A DNA stretch of 64,000 nt from Nanohaloarchaea archaeon B1-Br10_U2g21 (GCA_001563915.1 LKMP01000001.1:1-64000); one strand, 5' to 3'; shown: positions 47,790 through 58,147, counted from the first letter of the stretch. The notes: generated from the letters alone by a model not told the origin. Made by a program: numbers and translations.

Positions 47790-49082
47790 ATGTACTCAGA
47801 TAAACTCCAGCAAAAACTCCGAGAAAAAGGTGTGGAGATTGGTGATCGGGTCAAAACAGGCAGTAAGGAAGGAGTACTTATGCCTAAACCTAAAACCGGA
47901 GATCCTGATGTTATAGTGCTTAAGCTCAATAATGGATATAATATAGGCGTACAACCAAAAGAAATAGAGCTAGTGGAAAAGAAAAAAACATCTGAACAAT
48001 CAAAAACAGAAATAGAACATTCAGAAGATAAAGATGATATCCTAATTCTTCATACAGGAGGCACAATCGCATCCCGGGTTAGTTATGAAGAGGGAGGAGT
48101 GAAACCTGCTTTTAATCCAGAAGAGTTAGTAGAGATGTATCCGGAACTCGCTTCAGAGGTGAACATACATTCGGAAGTCGTTGCCCAGATGTTGAGTGAA
48201 GATATGGAGCCAGAACACTGGAAGGAAATCGCAGAGACAATTCATGATGTAAAAAATGATTACGATGGGATAATTGTGGGTCACGGAACAGATACAATGA
48301 GCTACACCGGCGCAGCACTTTCTCTAATGCTGAAAGGAATAGATACAGGAGTATTACTTGTTGGTGCACAAAGATCAAGTGACAGGCCTTCAAGCGATGC
48401 TTCAATGAATCTATACTGTGCTGCAAAATTCCTTAAAGAGACAGATTTCACCGGATTTGGAGTCTGCATGCACTCTTCAATAAACGACAAAGAATGCGAT
48501 ATTCTTCCAGCGCACAAAGTAAGAAAAATGCATACCTCTCGAAGAGAAGCCTTTGAAGCTATTAATGCAGATAAGATAGCTGAAATAAATTATCAATCTG
48601 GCGAAATAGAGTACAACTCTCAAGAAGAAAACAGAGACTACGAGAAAAGAACAGATATTAGCAGTAGAATTGGGGTAGTCAAATCAAGGCCAGGTATGAC
48701 GCCTGAAGAAATCGAGTTTGTTTTGGAAAATGATTATGAAGGATTAATTGTTGAAGGAACTGGTTTAGGACACTTACCAGTCAATAGCTTTGATGACAAA
48801 ACTGAACACCATGAAAAAATACTTGAAAAGTTGGAAGAAGTTGCTGAGAAAATGCCTGTAGTAATGGCCTCACAGTGTATTAAAGGCCGAGTTGATATGG
48901 ATGTCTATGATGCAGGGGTTAAGATTCAGAACGCCGGTGTTTTTTCCGCAAGAAATATGCATCCAGAACTAGCTTATGTCAAGCTTGCGTGGAGTATTGC
49001 CAATACAGATTCTAGGGAGGAGGCTTTGAAGCTTTTTCAAGAGGATGTTAATGGGGAGCTTACAGAGAGGTCGATGATATAG
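47790..49082 (+). CDS. gatD: Glu-tRNA(Gln) amidotransferase subunit D
   Basis: The asparaginase-like subunit that supplies ammonia for converting Glu-tRNA-Gln to Gln-tRNA-Gln. At 430 aa it has the full archaeal length. The N-terminal Tudor-like domain (IGDRVKTGSKEGVLMPKP) covers residues about 15-65. The amidohydrolase domain carries LHTGGTIAS with the catalytic Thr (about 92) and VGHGTDTMSYTGAA with the second Thr and Asp. It heads a four-gene unit with a 96-aa protein, a UPF0200 kinase-like protein and GatE. Confidence 0.95.
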   Translation: MYSDKLQQKLREKGVEIGDRVKTGSKEGVLMPKPKTGDPDVIVLKLNNGYNIGVQPKEIELVEKKKTSEQSKTEIEHSEDKDDILILHTGGTIASRVSYEEGGVKPAFNPEELVEMYPELASEVNIHSEVVAQMLSEDMEPEHWKEIAETIHDVKNDYDGIIVGHGTDTMSYTGAALSLMLKGIDTGVLLVGAQRSSDRPSSDASMNLYCAAKFLKETDFTGFGVCMHSSINDKECDILPAHKVRKMHTSRREAFEAINADKIAEINYQSGEIEYNSQEENRDYEKRTDISSRIGVVKSRPGMTPEEIEFVLENDYEGLIVEGTGLGHLPVNSFDDKTEHHEKILEKLEEVAEKMPVVMASQCIKGRVDMDVYDAGVKIQNAGVFSARNMHPELAYVKLAWSIANTDSREEALKLFQEDVNGELTERSMI

Positions 49083-49372
49083 TGGATAGAATACTCGATG
49101 AGTTTGATAAAAAAGCAAAAGAGTTCCTAGACAAGGGCAGGCCTGATAGGCTGAGAAATATTTTAAGAGAGTATGCTATGTGCGTAGCTTATGAAACAGG
49201 AGAAGAGCTTGAAAATCCGTCTCGGTTTCTTAGAATGACTGGTATAGACTTTGAAAACATTGACAACTTTACTGAGTATAGAGTAGCCAAATCTGTTATT
49301 AGATCAGAAATCAGAAAAAAGAAGGGCGATAGCTACTTCACAAAACTCAGAAAGAAGGTGTCAGATAGATGA
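49082..49372 (+). CDS. Unknown protein encoded inside the gatDE operon
   Basis: A 96-aa, basic-to-neutral helical protein, starting at a GTG that shares one base with the gatD stop codon and ending with a 4-nt overlap into the UPF0200 gene. Tight coupling on both sides shows it is translated. Recognisable text is limited: PDRLRNILREYAMCVAYETGEELENPSRFLRM. No motif is identified. Its basic C-terminus (IRKKKGDSYFTKLRKKV) could bind RNA. A link to Gln-tRNA formation is possible only by position. Confidence 0.75.
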   Translation: MDRILDEFDKKAKEFLDKGRPDRLRNILREYAMCVAYETGEELENPSRFLRMTGIDFENIDNFTEYRVAKSVIRSEIRKKKGDSYFTKLRKKVSDR

Positions 49373-49896
49373 AGATCTATGGGGTTACTGGAATGCCTTT
49401 AGCAGGTAAAACAACTGTAGCAGACATAATAGCTGTACGAGGTTTCCAAAAAATTGACATGGGTGATGTGGTGAGAAAAGAGATGAGCGATAGAAATATT
49501 TCTGCTGGCGAAACAGGAAAGTTTGTGAACCAGCAAAGAGAAAAACGAGGTAGAAGCGCTATAGCAAAGCTTACTGTGCCGTATATAGAACGAACAGATT
49601 CGGATGTCGTGATTACAGGGATGAGAGGTCTTTCTGAGAAAAAGCACTTTGAGAAAGATTTAGGTACAGAAATCGAAATGATAGCTGTATGGACATCTCC
49701 CAAAAAACGCAAAGAAAGAAGAGAAAAAAGAATGAGGGAGGAAGATAGAAAGGGTCAAGACTTTCACTCAAGAGATTTAAGAGAGCTGGAAAATGGGGTA
49801 GGAAAACTTATGGCATTAAGCGATCATGTTATTGTCAATGAAGATATTTCAATAGAAAAACTTGAGGAGAAAGTTGATCAATTACTTGAGGCATGA
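49369..49896 (+). CDS. UPF0200 P-loop kinase-like protein
   Basis: A 175-aa protein related to dephospho-CoA and adenylate kinases (UPF0200). The P-loop is GVTGMPLAGKTTVADI (residues about 5-20), where GMPLAGKT replaces the usual GxxGxGKS. FQKIDMGDVVRKEM and VITGMRGLSEKKHFEK are family-typical, and a basic lid segment (KKRKERREKRMREEDRKG) follows. The substrate is not known. It overlaps both its upstream neighbour and gatE by 4 nt (ATGA junctions), so it belongs to the gatDE operon. Confidence 0.87.
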   Translation: MKIYGVTGMPLAGKTTVADIIAVRGFQKIDMGDVVRKEMSDRNISAGETGKFVNQQREKRGRSAIAKLTVPYIERTDSDVVITGMRGLSEKKHFEKDLGTEIEMIAVWTSPKKRKERREKRMREEDRKGQDFHSRDLRELENGVGKLMALSDHVIVNEDISIEKLEEKVDQLLEA

Positions 49897-51737
49897 GTAA
49901 AGAAATGGATTACAAAGAATTAGGATTCAAATGCGGTATAGAAATCCATCAGCAACTTGACACAGATAGGAAACTTTTCTGCCACTGTCCTGTAGATTTA
50001 GTAGATGAGAGCGCAGATGGGGCTTTTGAAAGATACCTCAATGTAGTAGCAGGAGAATCAGGAGAAAAAGATCGGGCGGCAGAACAAGAAATCCAGAAAT
50101 CAAGGAAGTACATCTACAAATATTACGACAGAAATAACTGTTTGGTTGAAGCTGATGAGGAACCGCCGCACTCAATGTCAGAGCAGGCTCTAGAAACAGC
50201 GTTAATCTTTGCAAGAATGGTGAATGCTGATATCGTTCCTGAGATACAAGTAATGCGTAAAATGGTGCTTGATGGTTCGAATACATCGGGTTTCCAGAGA
50301 ACGTCGATGATAGGTCTAAATGGAGAGATTGAAACAGAGACAGGTATTGTAAAGATAGAAGACATAGAACTGGAGGAAGAATCAGCAGGAATTCATGAAA
50401 AAGACTCTGAGAAAGCAGTTTATGATCTTAACAGATTAGGAGTGCCGTTAGTTGAAATAGGGACAGATGCATCTATTAGAACTCCGGAACATGCGAGAGA
50501 AGTTGCGCTAAGGCTAGGAATGCTTCTACGCTCAACAGGTAAAGCGCGGAGAGGGCTAGGAACAATCAGACAAGATGTCAACGTCTCGATTGAAGAAGGA
50601 GCTAGGGTCGAAATCAAGGGATTTCAGGATGTAAAAAATATTGATGAACTAATTAGACTGGAAGTTGAGAGACAGAAAAACCTTGTAGAGCTTGGTGAGG
50701 ATCTTGATGAAGCTGAATTGGTGGCTGATAATGTGACCCATCTATTTGAGAATACAGAAAATCAGATAATTTCTACAGTGCTTGAAAATAATGGCGCGGT
50801 ATATGCATTGAAACTTCCGGGCTTGACAGGGAAGATGAAACAGAAAATATCTGGTGAAAAGTATTTGGCACTGGAACTTGTTGACTACGCTAAGTCAAAA
50901 GGTGTAAAAGGGATATTACATACTGATGAAGACTTACAGAAATATGAGCTAGTTGATGAATTTGAAGAAGTTGCTAAAATGTTTGACAGAGACAAAGAAG
51001 ATGTTATTGCAGTTATTGCGGCTGAGAAAAATCAGGCTCGAGAAGCAGCGAAAGAAGTACAGAAGAGGGCAAAAATGCTTTATAATGGGGAAATACCTGA
51101 GGAAACACGGAGTGCAGAACAGGACTTTACTACGAGTTATATGAGGCCTTTACCTGGAGCAGCAAGAATGTATCCTGAAACTGATATTGCACCTATAAGA
51201 GTCACAGAGAGTAGGGTGAAAGAAATTGATCAAAATATTCCGGAAACGCTTGAAGAAAAGAAAGAGCGTCTAGAAGATGAAGTAGGGGAACAGATGGCGT
51301 CTCAGCTTGTCAGTTCAAGAAGAGTTGGGCTTTTTGACAAGTTTGAAGATTCTGCTGATCAGAAAGATTTAGCGAATTATATAGTCAATACTTTACCGAG
51401 AATAGAATCTGAAGGCTTTGAAGTCTCAGAAAATGCGATAGAGAAAATTCTACAGGCTTTTTCAGACTCAAAAATAGAAAAGGGTCAGCTGGAGAAAGCA
51501 TCTCGTCTCGCTGCAGAGGGGGAAGAAAGTCCTGTTGAAAAGATTTTGGAGTCACAGGTTTCAGAAAAAGATATTGAAGAAATAGTCAGGTTGGTCGTTG
51601 AGGAGAATTCTGAGATGGTGGGAGAGCAAGGTATGCGTGCTCAAGGACCCTTAATGGGGGATGTGTTGCAGAGAATTGACGCTGATGGTTCCCGAGTGGC
51701 GCCTGTGCTTCAAAAGGTTTTACAGGAGCATCTGTAG
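49893..51737 (+). CDS. gatE: Glu-tRNA(Gln) amidotransferase subunit E
   Basis: The GatB-related subunit that phosphorylates and amidates Glu-tRNA-Gln using ammonia from GatD. At 614 aa it has the family length. It opens with [24 protein letters not shown] and continues [16 protein letters not shown]. The cradle domain has [34 protein letters not shown] and [17 protein letters not shown]. An AspRS-like insert and a YqeY-like helical tail ([16 protein letters not shown]) complete it. It is the last gene of the four-gene unit. Confidence 0.95.
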   Translation: MSKEMDYKELGFKCGIEIHQQLDTDRKLFCHCPVDLVDESADGAFERYLNVVAGESGEKDRAAEQEIQKSRKYIYKYYDRNNCLVEADEEPPHSMSEQALETALIFARMVNADIVPEIQVMRKMVLDGSNTSGFQRTSMIGLNGEIETETGIVKIEDIELEEESAGIHEKDSEKAVYDLNRLGVPLVEIGTDASIRTPEHAREVALRLGMLLRSTGKARRGLGTIRQDVNVSIEEGARVEIKGFQDVKNIDELIRLEVERQKNLVELGEDLDEAELVADNVTHLFENTENQIISTVLENNGAVYALKLPGLTGKMKQKISGEKYLALELVDYAKSKGVKGILHTDEDLQKYELVDEFEEVAKMFDRDKEDVIAVIAAEKNQAREAAKEVQKRAKMLYNGEIPEETRSAEQDFTTSYMRPLPGAARMYPETDIAPIRVTESRVKEIDQNIPETLEEKKERLEDEVGEQMASQLVSSRRVGLFDKFEDSADQKDLANYIVNTLPRIESEGFEVSENAIEKILQAFSDSKIEKGQLEKASRLAAEGEESPVEKILESQVSEKDIEEIVRLVVEENSEMVGEQGMRAQGPLMGDVLQRIDADGSRVAPVLQKVLQEHL

Positions 51738-51741
51738 AACA

Positions 51742-51750
51742 TATTTAAAT
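51742..51750 (+). promoter_or_regulatory. TATA-like box for the thermosome gene
   Basis: TATTTAAAT lies 39-47 nt before the ATG at 51789, so the transcript would have a leader of roughly 15-20 nt, unlike the leaderless genes nearby. Confidence 0.5.
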
Positions 51751-51788
51751 TTTTACTTATGTCATTAAAAAACAGGTGAATTACAACT

Positions 51789-53450
51789 ATGAGAGGATTA
51801 GGCGGAAGTCCGGTATTTATAATGTCTGAAGACGCAGAAAGACAGACTGGTGCAGACGCACAGGAAAACAATATAGCAGCATGTAAAACAGTTGCAAAAG
51901 CCGTAAGAACTACTCTAGGTCCTAAAGGAATGGATAAGATGATGGTGGATTCTGTAGGAGATCTAGTAGTAACGAATGATGGCGTAACTATACTTGAAGA
52001 AATGGATATTCAGCATCCAGCAGCCAAGATGATGGTTGAAGTCGCACAGACACAGGAAGAAGAGGTTGGAGATGGGACAACTACAGCAGTAGTACTTGCA
52101 GGAGAGCTATTGAAGCAGGCTGAAGGATTGCTTGAACAGGAAATCCACCCAACTGTAATAACTAGAGGTTACAGGCTTGCACGTGAAAAATCTGTAGACA
52201 TATTGGATGATATATCTGAAGAAGTAGATCTTGCAGATGAAGATACGCTTGAGAAAGTAGCCATGACTGCAATGACTGGTAAATCTGCTGAATCTGCACG
52301 AGATTATCTGGCAGAAATCGCGGTAAGCGCAGTAAGACAGGTTGCAGAAGAGGAAGGAGATTTACTTGTAATTGATAGAGATATGGTGAAACTTGAGAAA
52401 AAGGAAGGAGGCACTATTGATGAGACAGAACTTGTTCAAGGAGTAATTCTTGATAAGGAAAAAGTCCACGGTGGAATGCCTTCGAATATCTCTGATGCAA
52501 AGATTGCGTTACTAAATACGCCTATTGAAGTACGTGAGACTGAGACAGATGCAGAAATCAACATTTCTGATCCTTCTCAGCTTAAAGGATTTGTTGAAGA
52601 AGAGGAAAAACAGCTCAAAGAAATGGTGGAAGCATTGGATGATGCGGGAGCAAATGTAGTTCTATGTCAGAAAGGTATAGATGACATCGCACAACATTAC
52701 CTTGCAAAGAGAGGAATCTTTGCAGTAAGAAGAGTTTCCTCCAAAGATATGGATAAACTAGCAAAGGCAACAGGCGCAAATATTGTAACAAGTATTGAAG
52801 ACGTTTCAGAAGATGACTTAGGAGAAGCAGGAACTGTCAAAGAAAACAGAATTGGTGGAGATTCAATGACGTTCGTACAGGACTGTCCAGAAGCCAAATC
52901 TGTCTCAATCCTTATCAGAGGAGGAACAGAACACGTAGTTGACGAAATTGATAGGGCTATGGAAGATGCAATAGGAGGAGTAGCTTCAGCACTGCGTAAT
53001 GGAAAAGTCGTAGGCGGAGGTGGAGCAACAGAAGTAGAACTCGCACAACAGCTCAGAGATTATGCTGATAGTGTAGGAGGGCGAGAACAATTAGCGATTA
53101 ATGCATTTGCAGATGCATTAGAAGTTCTACCAAGAACACTTGCAGAAAATGCAGGATTTGATCCGATTGATGTGTTAGTAGACCTTAGAAATAAACACGA
53201 AAAGGGAGAAATTTGGGCAGGAATCGATGTGTCATCAGGTGAATCAGAAGGCCTATTTGATCAAGGAGTTGTAGAACCGCGGCAGACTAAGACTCAGGCA
53301 GTTCAGTCTGCATCAGAATCAGCAGAAATGATTTTGAGGATTGATGATGTGATTTCTGCGTCAGGATTTGATGGCGGAGGAGGAGATGCACCGGCGCCTG
53401 AAGGAGGAATGCCTGGTGGAGGAATGGGAGGAATGGGAGGCATGATGTAA
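51789..53450 (+). CDS. ths: Thermosome subunit (group II chaperonin)
   Basis: An ATP-driven folding chaperone in the cytoplasm, 553 aa. The start ([19 protein letters not shown]) matches the family. ATP-binding motifs are [15 protein letters not shown] (about 40-54), [20 protein letters not shown] and [16 protein letters not shown]. The late [14 protein letters not shown] and AGIDVSSGE complete the equatorial domain. The C-terminus is the typical flexible glycine-methionine tail ([15 protein letters not shown]). No second paralogue is seen in this window. A modest leader separates it from its TATA-like box. Confidence 0.96.
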   Translation: MRGLGGSPVFIMSEDAERQTGADAQENNIAACKTVAKAVRTTLGPKGMDKMMVDSVGDLVVTNDGVTILEEMDIQHPAAKMMVEVAQTQEEEVGDGTTTAVVLAGELLKQAEGLLEQEIHPTVITRGYRLAREKSVDILDDISEEVDLADEDTLEKVAMTAMTGKSAESARDYLAEIAVSAVRQVAEEEGDLLVIDRDMVKLEKKEGGTIDETELVQGVILDKEKVHGGMPSNISDAKIALLNTPIEVRETETDAEINISDPSQLKGFVEEEEKQLKEMVEALDDAGANVVLCQKGIDDIAQHYLAKRGIFAVRRVSSKDMDKLAKATGANIVTSIEDVSEDDLGEAGTVKENRIGGDSMTFVQDCPEAKSVSILIRGGTEHVVDEIDRAMEDAIGGVASALRNGKVVGGGGATEVELAQQLRDYADSVGGREQLAINAFADALEVLPRTLAENAGFDPIDVLVDLRNKHEKGEIWAGIDVSSGESEGLFDQGVVEPRQTKTQAVQSASESAEMILRIDDVISASGFDGGGGDAPAPEGGMPGGGMGGMGGMM

Positions 53451-53548
53451 GCCTCTTTTCTCCTCCTTCATATTATGTTTACGTTTTTAGATTGTTCTTT
53501 GAAGGAGATGTAGTTGAAATTTTCTTTTTCTATATCTATTTCCGTGGA

Positions 53549-53557
53549 TTATAAATA
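53549..53557 (+). promoter_or_regulatory. TATA-like box for the pilus operon
   Basis: TTATAAATA lies 41-49 nt before the first ATG of the pilus operon (53598), the clearest promoter-like element ahead of the ten-gene cluster. No internal gap in the cluster is long enough for an equally clear second one, except perhaps before 54803 and 55405. Confidence 0.5.
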
Positions 53558-53597
53558 CCGGAGTTCCTCATTTCTTACTTAGAGGCGATTCAAAGCT

Positions 53598-54275
53598 ATG
53601 AATGACGAGGTTCAGCTTGGCTCTTCTGAAGGAGATGACTACGAGGTCGTTCCGATAGGACCGATTAGAAAACTGGAAAGAAGAATTGATAAGATTCATG
53701 AGGAAGCAGTTCAAAACTCATCAGGAGGCGGTAATTACGATGAACTTGTTAAAGATGTCTTAGATATAATGAAATCGAATCAGCGAATCGTCAATGACAT
53801 GACTGAATCAACTCATGAGCTTAAGAACTCTGTAGAAGATCTTACTCACAAAATGGATGAGGTAGTAGATAACATGAATACATTTATGGACTTGCTTACT
53901 GAAGCCTCTGAAATGGATATGGAAGGCGAAATTGTTGGGGATATTGAACATAGGATTGCTGATGCAATAGGAAATAAAATGGATAATGTAGCAGAGGGAA
54001 TGATGCAGTCCAATAAAGAAGTTGTAGACCAGTTAGAAGAAGTTAATCAAAGTTTAAGGAGATCTTATGCTTCAGGTTCTAGTCAGCAGATGAAGCCTCA
54101 ATCGAAGCCTCAATCTAGAACGGCTCAACAATCGAATAATTCTTCTGAATCTGTTCAGCGACCTACTTCTTCAGATCAGTCTCAGTCATCTCCACAGTCA
54201 ATGAATTTAGGTTCCGGGAGAGATGATAGAATGAAGAGGCTCAGGGAGAAGTTTGGAGATGTTAAAGACCAGTAA
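53598..54275 (+). CDS. Coiled-coil cytoplasmic protein, first gene of the pilus operon
   Basis: A 225-aa protein with no signal peptide. An N-terminal acidic head containing VPIGPIRKLERRIDKIHEEA leads to a long coiled coil (about residues 50-160: DELVKDVLDIMKSNQRIVND, STHELKNSVEDLTHKMDEVV). A Ser/Gln/Pro-rich linker (about 160-205) and a basic tail (DDRMKRLREKFGDVK) follow. The architecture resembles archaellum accessory proteins of the ArlC/D/E type, which link motors to signalling, but no direct motif proves it. It overlaps the first pilin gene by 17 nt, so it belongs to the operon. Confidence 0.8.
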   Translation: MNDEVQLGSSEGDDYEVVPIGPIRKLERRIDKIHEEAVQNSSGGGNYDELVKDVLDIMKSNQRIVNDMTESTHELKNSVEDLTHKMDEVVDNMNTFMDLLTEASEMDMEGEIVGDIEHRIADAIGNKMDNVAEGMMQSNKEVVDQLEEVNQSLRRSYASGSSQQMKPQSKPQSRTAQQSNNSSESVQRPTSSDQSQSSPQSMNLGSGRDDRMKRLREKFGDVKDQ

Positions 54276-54759
54276 AGGCCTTACTCCTGTTGTAGCAACT
54301 GTTTTACTTTTGATGATTGCTGTAGCTGCTGTAGGCTCTGCAGCAGTATTTTTGGATGATACTATTACAAGTATCGGCGACAGTATAGAGGAAGATTTGG
54401 CTTTGGAAGAACGGAGATCTGCAACAGATATCTCGATTGATTATGGATACCGTAGTTCTGGAAGTACTGAATATGTGATTATAGATGTTAGAAATACGGG
54501 TTCTGAAACTTTAGAAGTTCAACAGAATGGCGAAAAGCTTTGGAATATGTATATTGATGGGAGGCCTGAAGACTGGAGTTATGTTGATTCAGACCTTGAG
54601 TCAGAAGATGAAATCTTGAGAAATCCTAATGAGGTTATTTCAATAAATACTACTGAAGAATTCCCGGATAACGGTGAAATGATAGAGGTCTCATTAAATG
54701 CCCCTTATGAAAGTTCGGACTCTTACGTCTGCTTTAATGACGGAGGCAATAGCTGCTGA
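54259..54759 (+). CDS. Type IV pilin-like protein 1
   Basis: A 166-aa prepilin started at the ATG 54259 (MLKTSKG|LTPVVATVLLLMIAVAAVG). The KG followed by a hydrophobic helix is the class III signal cleaved by a prepilin peptidase of the PibD type. The LTPVVATVLLL phrase is typical of haloarchaeal pilins. The mature part is acidic and mostly beta (STEYVIIDVRNTGSETLEV), with two cysteines near the C-terminus (YVCFNDGGNSC). It is probably a major or minor pilus subunit on the cell surface. The gene overlaps the coiled-coil gene by 17 nt. Confidence 0.88.
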   Translation: MLKTSKGLTPVVATVLLLMIAVAAVGSAAVFLDDTITSIGDSIEEDLALEERRSATDISIDYGYRSSGSTEYVIIDVRNTGSETLEVQQNGEKLWNMYIDGRPEDWSYVDSDLESEDEILRNPNEVISINTTEEFPDNGEMIEVSLNAPYESSDSYVCFNDGGNSC

Positions 54760-54802
54760 GTTCAGAATCTTTATAAGGGAGCCACAGCAAATCTTACATA
54801 GT

Positions 54803-55342
54803 ATGTTTGGAACAAGCAAAGGTATTACTCCTGTAATCGCGATTGTTCTGTTATTACTTGTAACAGTTGGAGCGGTAGGAGTAGTTTATACACAGTTCCA
54901 AGGTTTAGTAGGAGATGGACCTGACGCAGATTTCTTAGATGCTGATGGAGTAGATATTAGTATGTCATCAACAGTTAGCCATGATCCCATTAATCTGACT
55001 TTAAGAAATAATGGTGATGATGAATATGACTTACAAGATGATTTTAGAGTCGATGTAAGCGTTCCTGGTGAGGGCAGAGTTCCATTAGAAGATGCAGTAG
55101 TCTTTGATGAATTCGAAGATGAGAGCCCGCAACAGTGTCTAGAAGAGGGTAACGAAGCCGAAGGCCATGATAGTGAAGATTATACGTCATTTGGTCCTGG
55201 TGACTCTATAGCATGTGAACCGGATATAGACGATCTTTCTGGTCCAGAAGAAGCTACATTCTACTTAGTCTTGGATAGTGCAGATGATGAAGTCACAGAT
55301 GTAACTTGTGATCCATCAACAAGCACTAGCGCAACTTGTTAA
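54803..55342 (+). CDS. Type IV pilin-like protein 2
   Basis: A 179-aa prepilin. I choose the ATG at 54803 (MFGTSKG|ITPVIAIVLLLLVTVGAVG), because the 35 upstream codons overlap pilin 1 and lack a signal. The class III signal and the ITPVIAIVLLLL phrase match the pilin at 54259, so the two are probably related by duplication. The mature region is acidic and beta-rich (PINLTLRNNGDDEYDLQDDF) and holds four cysteines that could form two disulfides. Confidence 0.87.
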   Translation: MFGTSKGITPVIAIVLLLLVTVGAVGVVYTQFQGLVGDGPDADFLDADGVDISMSSTVSHDPINLTLRNNGDDEYDLQDDFRVDVSVPGEGRVPLEDAVVFDEFEDESPQQCLEEGNEAEGHDSEDYTSFGPGDSIACEPDIDDLSGPEEATFYLVLDSADDEVTDVTCDPSTSTSATC

Positions 55343-55404
55343 AATTTTTCTTTTCACATATTTTCCCTTTATTTTATATTCAGGCCTTAATAATTGAGAA
55401 CTGT

Positions 55405-56052
55405 ATGAAGGGTCAAACTCAGGCAGTTACAGCTGTTATGATTACAGGTATAATGATAGGCACTATTGCCGCAGTTTATGTCTGGGGAACGCCTTTACTT
55501 GAGAAAAGAGAAAGCCAGGCGGCCTTAGGCCAAGTTGAAAGCGATGTTTTAAGCCTTAAAGACTCTGTAGATTCTGTCAGCCGAAGTGGAGAAGGTAGTG
55601 GTTCAGATAGTTCTATTAGGATTAGTGAGGGCGAGGTTGAAGTGAATGAGGATGAGAATTATATTCAAGTAACTACTTTTTCAGGAGCTTCAAGTTATCC
55701 TACAGGTACGTGGAGAATAATAGAAGGTAATAGTCTCCAAGGTCTTTCAATAGGTACAGGATACTACGGTATTTCGGGACAGGATAGTGATGGTGTAGTA
55801 GCCGCTAGATCGGATGAATCTGGGGGAGATGATAGAATCCGGTTCAGAGTCGAGTTTAGAGATATGTTAGATGATTCTGAAGCCCATTTAGTAGATTTGC
55901 AGTCTGTAGGTTCTCCCACATCCTCCGGAGAGACTACTGTCAATCTAAGAAATAGAGGTACTGAGTCTGATACAGGCTCAGAAGGTTTAGAGATTGGTAC
56001 TGATGAAATTATAGATAGAGAGAGAAGAATAATTGAGGTTGATTTACAGTGA
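55405..56052 (+). CDS. Type IV pilin-like protein 3
   Basis: A 215-aa prepilin started at ATG 55405 (MKG|QTQAVTAVMITGIMIGTIAAVYVWG), with a short class III signal. The mature domain is Ser/Gly-rich and acidic (VSRSGEGSGSDSSIRISEGEVEVNEDEN) followed by a beta domain with the phrase WRIIEGNSLQGLSIGTGYYG. It overlaps the next gene by 4 nt (GTGA). The 62-nt upstream gap is pyrimidine-rich and could hold a terminator or promoter for the downstream genes. Confidence 0.85.
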   Translation: MKGQTQAVTAVMITGIMIGTIAAVYVWGTPLLEKRESQAALGQVESDVLSLKDSVDSVSRSGEGSGSDSSIRISEGEVEVNEDENYIQVTTFSGASSYPTGTWRIIEGNSLQGLSIGTGYYGISGQDSDGVVAARSDESGGDDRIRFRVEFRDMLDDSEAHLVDLQSVGSPTSSGETTVNLRNRGTESDTGSEGLEIGTDEIIDRERRIIEVDLQ

Positions 56053-56441
56053 AAGGACAGTATCTTGCTGTGGAATCTGTTTTGACATTTGGGCTAGGTA
56101 TAATCGCAGCAGTAGGTATTATAGGTGTTTTTAGCAGTTACAGTAGTAATGTGTTTTCAACCGCCGAACAAGTAGATGTAAAAGTAGTTCAAAATGATAT
56201 AAAGAATAATCTAAATAGTTTAGACGTTATAAATGGTACTGCGCATAAAGATTTAGAATTACCGGATACAGTAGCTAATTCAGACTATACAGTATCGTTA
56301 TCAGATGATGAAATAGCTTTAGAGGCCAGAGGAGAAATATATAGATCTAGACTGCCGATTTCGGAGCCTGCCACAGGTTCAGGTTCAGGCGACGTAAGAA
56401 TCTATAAAACCGAACAAGGGTATGAGTTGACCGAAAGATGA
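56049..56441 (+). CDS. Type IV pilin-like protein 4
   Basis: A 130-aa prepilin with a GTG start (VKG|QYLAVESVLTFGLGIIAAVGIIG). The position-5 Glu of the mature protein (QYLAVE), important for pilin assembly in other systems, is close to its expected place. The mature part is small and acidic and ends IYKTEQGYELTER. It overlaps its upstream neighbour by 4 nt (GTGA) and the ATPase gene by 4 nt (ATGA). Confidence 0.83.
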   Translation: MKGQYLAVESVLTFGLGIIAAVGIIGVFSSYSSNVFSTAEQVDVKVVQNDIKNNLNSLDVINGTAHKDLELPDTVANSDYTVSLSDDEIALEARGEIYRSRLPISEPATGSGSGDVRIYKTEQGYELTER

Positions 56442-58147
56442 GTGTCAAACTTAATAGTCTGATAAACAGGCTTAGGAAAGCTAAACACCCGGAATGGTAC
56501 GAAGAGGAAGAAACAAAAGAGGCAAATGAAAATGCAGATGGAGTTAAAATTCCATCTCCGGGCCGTTTTGATCCTGAAATGATCGAACAGTTTTCAGATG
56601 AGGATAAACTTACTGATGTTGATGTATCATATCCTTTAATGCCTGCAGATCCTGAAGATGGAGAGATGGTTTATGCATGGGCGCATATAACTTGGAACGA
56701 AGAAATGGGAGAATTAGTATACAGAGTAATAGAACCAGATATGAATAAGAGAACTGAGGCTGTTCTGAACAAGATTCATGATATAATGGAAAGAAGTTTC
56801 GATGTCACGTTATCAGACCTCGAATCAGGAGAAGCTGATGAATATCTCGAAGAAAAAATAGATATGATAGTGGATAAATATGATTTAAGTCTCACAGAAC
56901 AGCAAAGAGAAGTAGTCCGTTACTACACAAAAAGAGATTTTGCAGGTTTAGGTAAGCTACAACCACTAATGAATGATACAGAAGTAGAAGATATATCCTG
57001 TGATGGAATAGATATACCTGTTTATGCGTACCACAGAAACCCTAAGTTTGGGTCCATAAAGACAACTATAGAATGGGATAATCACGAAGAACTTGATAAA
57101 TTCGTTATGAAAATGGCTCAGAGATGCGGTAAATCTATTTCAGTCTCGACACCATTGCTTGATGGGGCGCTGCCTGACGGTTCCCGTGTACAGGCAACTT
57201 TAGCTACAGACATTGCGAGAAAGGGGTCAAATTTTACAATTCGACGTTTTACGTCAGATCCATTAACACCTATTCATATGATGGACTTTGAGACAGAGAA
57301 TGCGCAGATGCTATCATATCTTTGGACGCTTGTGGAACACGGTAAATCAACTCTAGTATGTGGAACTACAGGAGCAGGAAAAACATCTCAGTTGAACTCG
57401 CTTTCACTTTTCATCAGGCCAGAGAAGAAGATTGTGTCTATTGAGGACACGCCAGAACTTCGTCTACCTCATGATCACTGGGTGCCGGAAGTAGCGCGGT
57501 CAGGATTTGGATCAAGTGCTGATGAAGGAGGAGAAGTATCAATGGATCATTTATTGAAAGAGTCTCTGCGTCAGAGACCTGAATATATTATTGTCGGAGA
57601 GGTGCGTGGTGAAGAAGCATATATTTTGTTCCAGCAGATGGCTACAGGACACACGGGGCTATCAACGATTCACGCGGACAGTCTAGAGATGCTTATGGAT
57701 CGTCTGACTACACAGCCAATAGATCTCTCGCCGTCACTAATTGAGACATTAGACTGCATAATGCTAATTAAAAGGCTTAGAAGAGGAGGGAAGTATGTTA
57801 GAAGGATTACAGGTCTTTATGAGGTATTAGGGTATGATAAGAGAAAGGGTATTGATGCTAACAAAGTATTTGGATGGGAGCCAAGAAATGATGAATATAT
57901 CGTTGAGAACAACTCTATACTTCTCCAAGATATAGCTGAACAGAGCGGTATAGATAACGAAGATATACAAAAAGACCTCAGAAACAAGCAACACGTCCTA
58001 AATTATATGCAAGAAGAGCAGATAAAACACTACAGAGAAGTAGGAGATATTATTTCTCGTTACTACTCTGATCCGGAGTCTGTAATGGAAAAAGTAGGAC
58101 AAACATTTAATTCAGATCAAGGCCAATTAAAAGTTAGCGATGCTTAA
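56438..58147 (+). CDS. Type IV pilus/secretion assembly ATPase (VirB11/PilT-type)
   Basis: A 569-aa hexameric ATPase that powers pilus assembly. The Walker A motif is GTTGAGKT (309-316) and the Asp box is SIEDTPELRL (334-343). Walker B is IIVGEVRGEE (384-393) and the His box is GHTGLSTIHA (404-413). The N-terminal domain (about 1-230) is the archaeal type that docks to TadC/ArlJ proteins. All motor residues look intact. It lies directly before the two TadC/GspF membrane proteins. No second retraction-type ATPase is seen. Confidence 0.94.
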   Translation: MSVKLNSLINRLRKAKHPEWYEEEETKEANENADGVKIPSPGRFDPEMIEQFSDEDKLTDVDVSYPLMPADPEDGEMVYAWAHITWNEEMGELVYRVIEPDMNKRTEAVLNKIHDIMERSFDVTLSDLESGEADEYLEEKIDMIVDKYDLSLTEQQREVVRYYTKRDFAGLGKLQPLMNDTEVEDISCDGIDIPVYAYHRNPKFGSIKTTIEWDNHEELDKFVMKMAQRCGKSISVSTPLLDGALPDGSRVQATLATDIARKGSNFTIRRFTSDPLTPIHMMDFETENAQMLSYLWTLVEHGKSTLVCGTTGAGKTSQLNSLSLFIRPEKKIVSIEDTPELRLPHDHWVPEVARSGFGSSADEGGEVSMDHLLKESLRQRPEYIIVGEVRGEEAYILFQQMATGHTGLSTIHADSLEMLMDRLTTQPIDLSPSLIETLDCIMLIKRLRRGGKYVRRITGLYEVLGYDKRKGIDANKVFGWEPRNDEYIVENNSILLQDIAEQSGIDNEDIQKDLRNKQHVLNYMQEEQIKHYREVGDIISRYYSDPESVMEKVGQTFNSDQGQLKVSDA

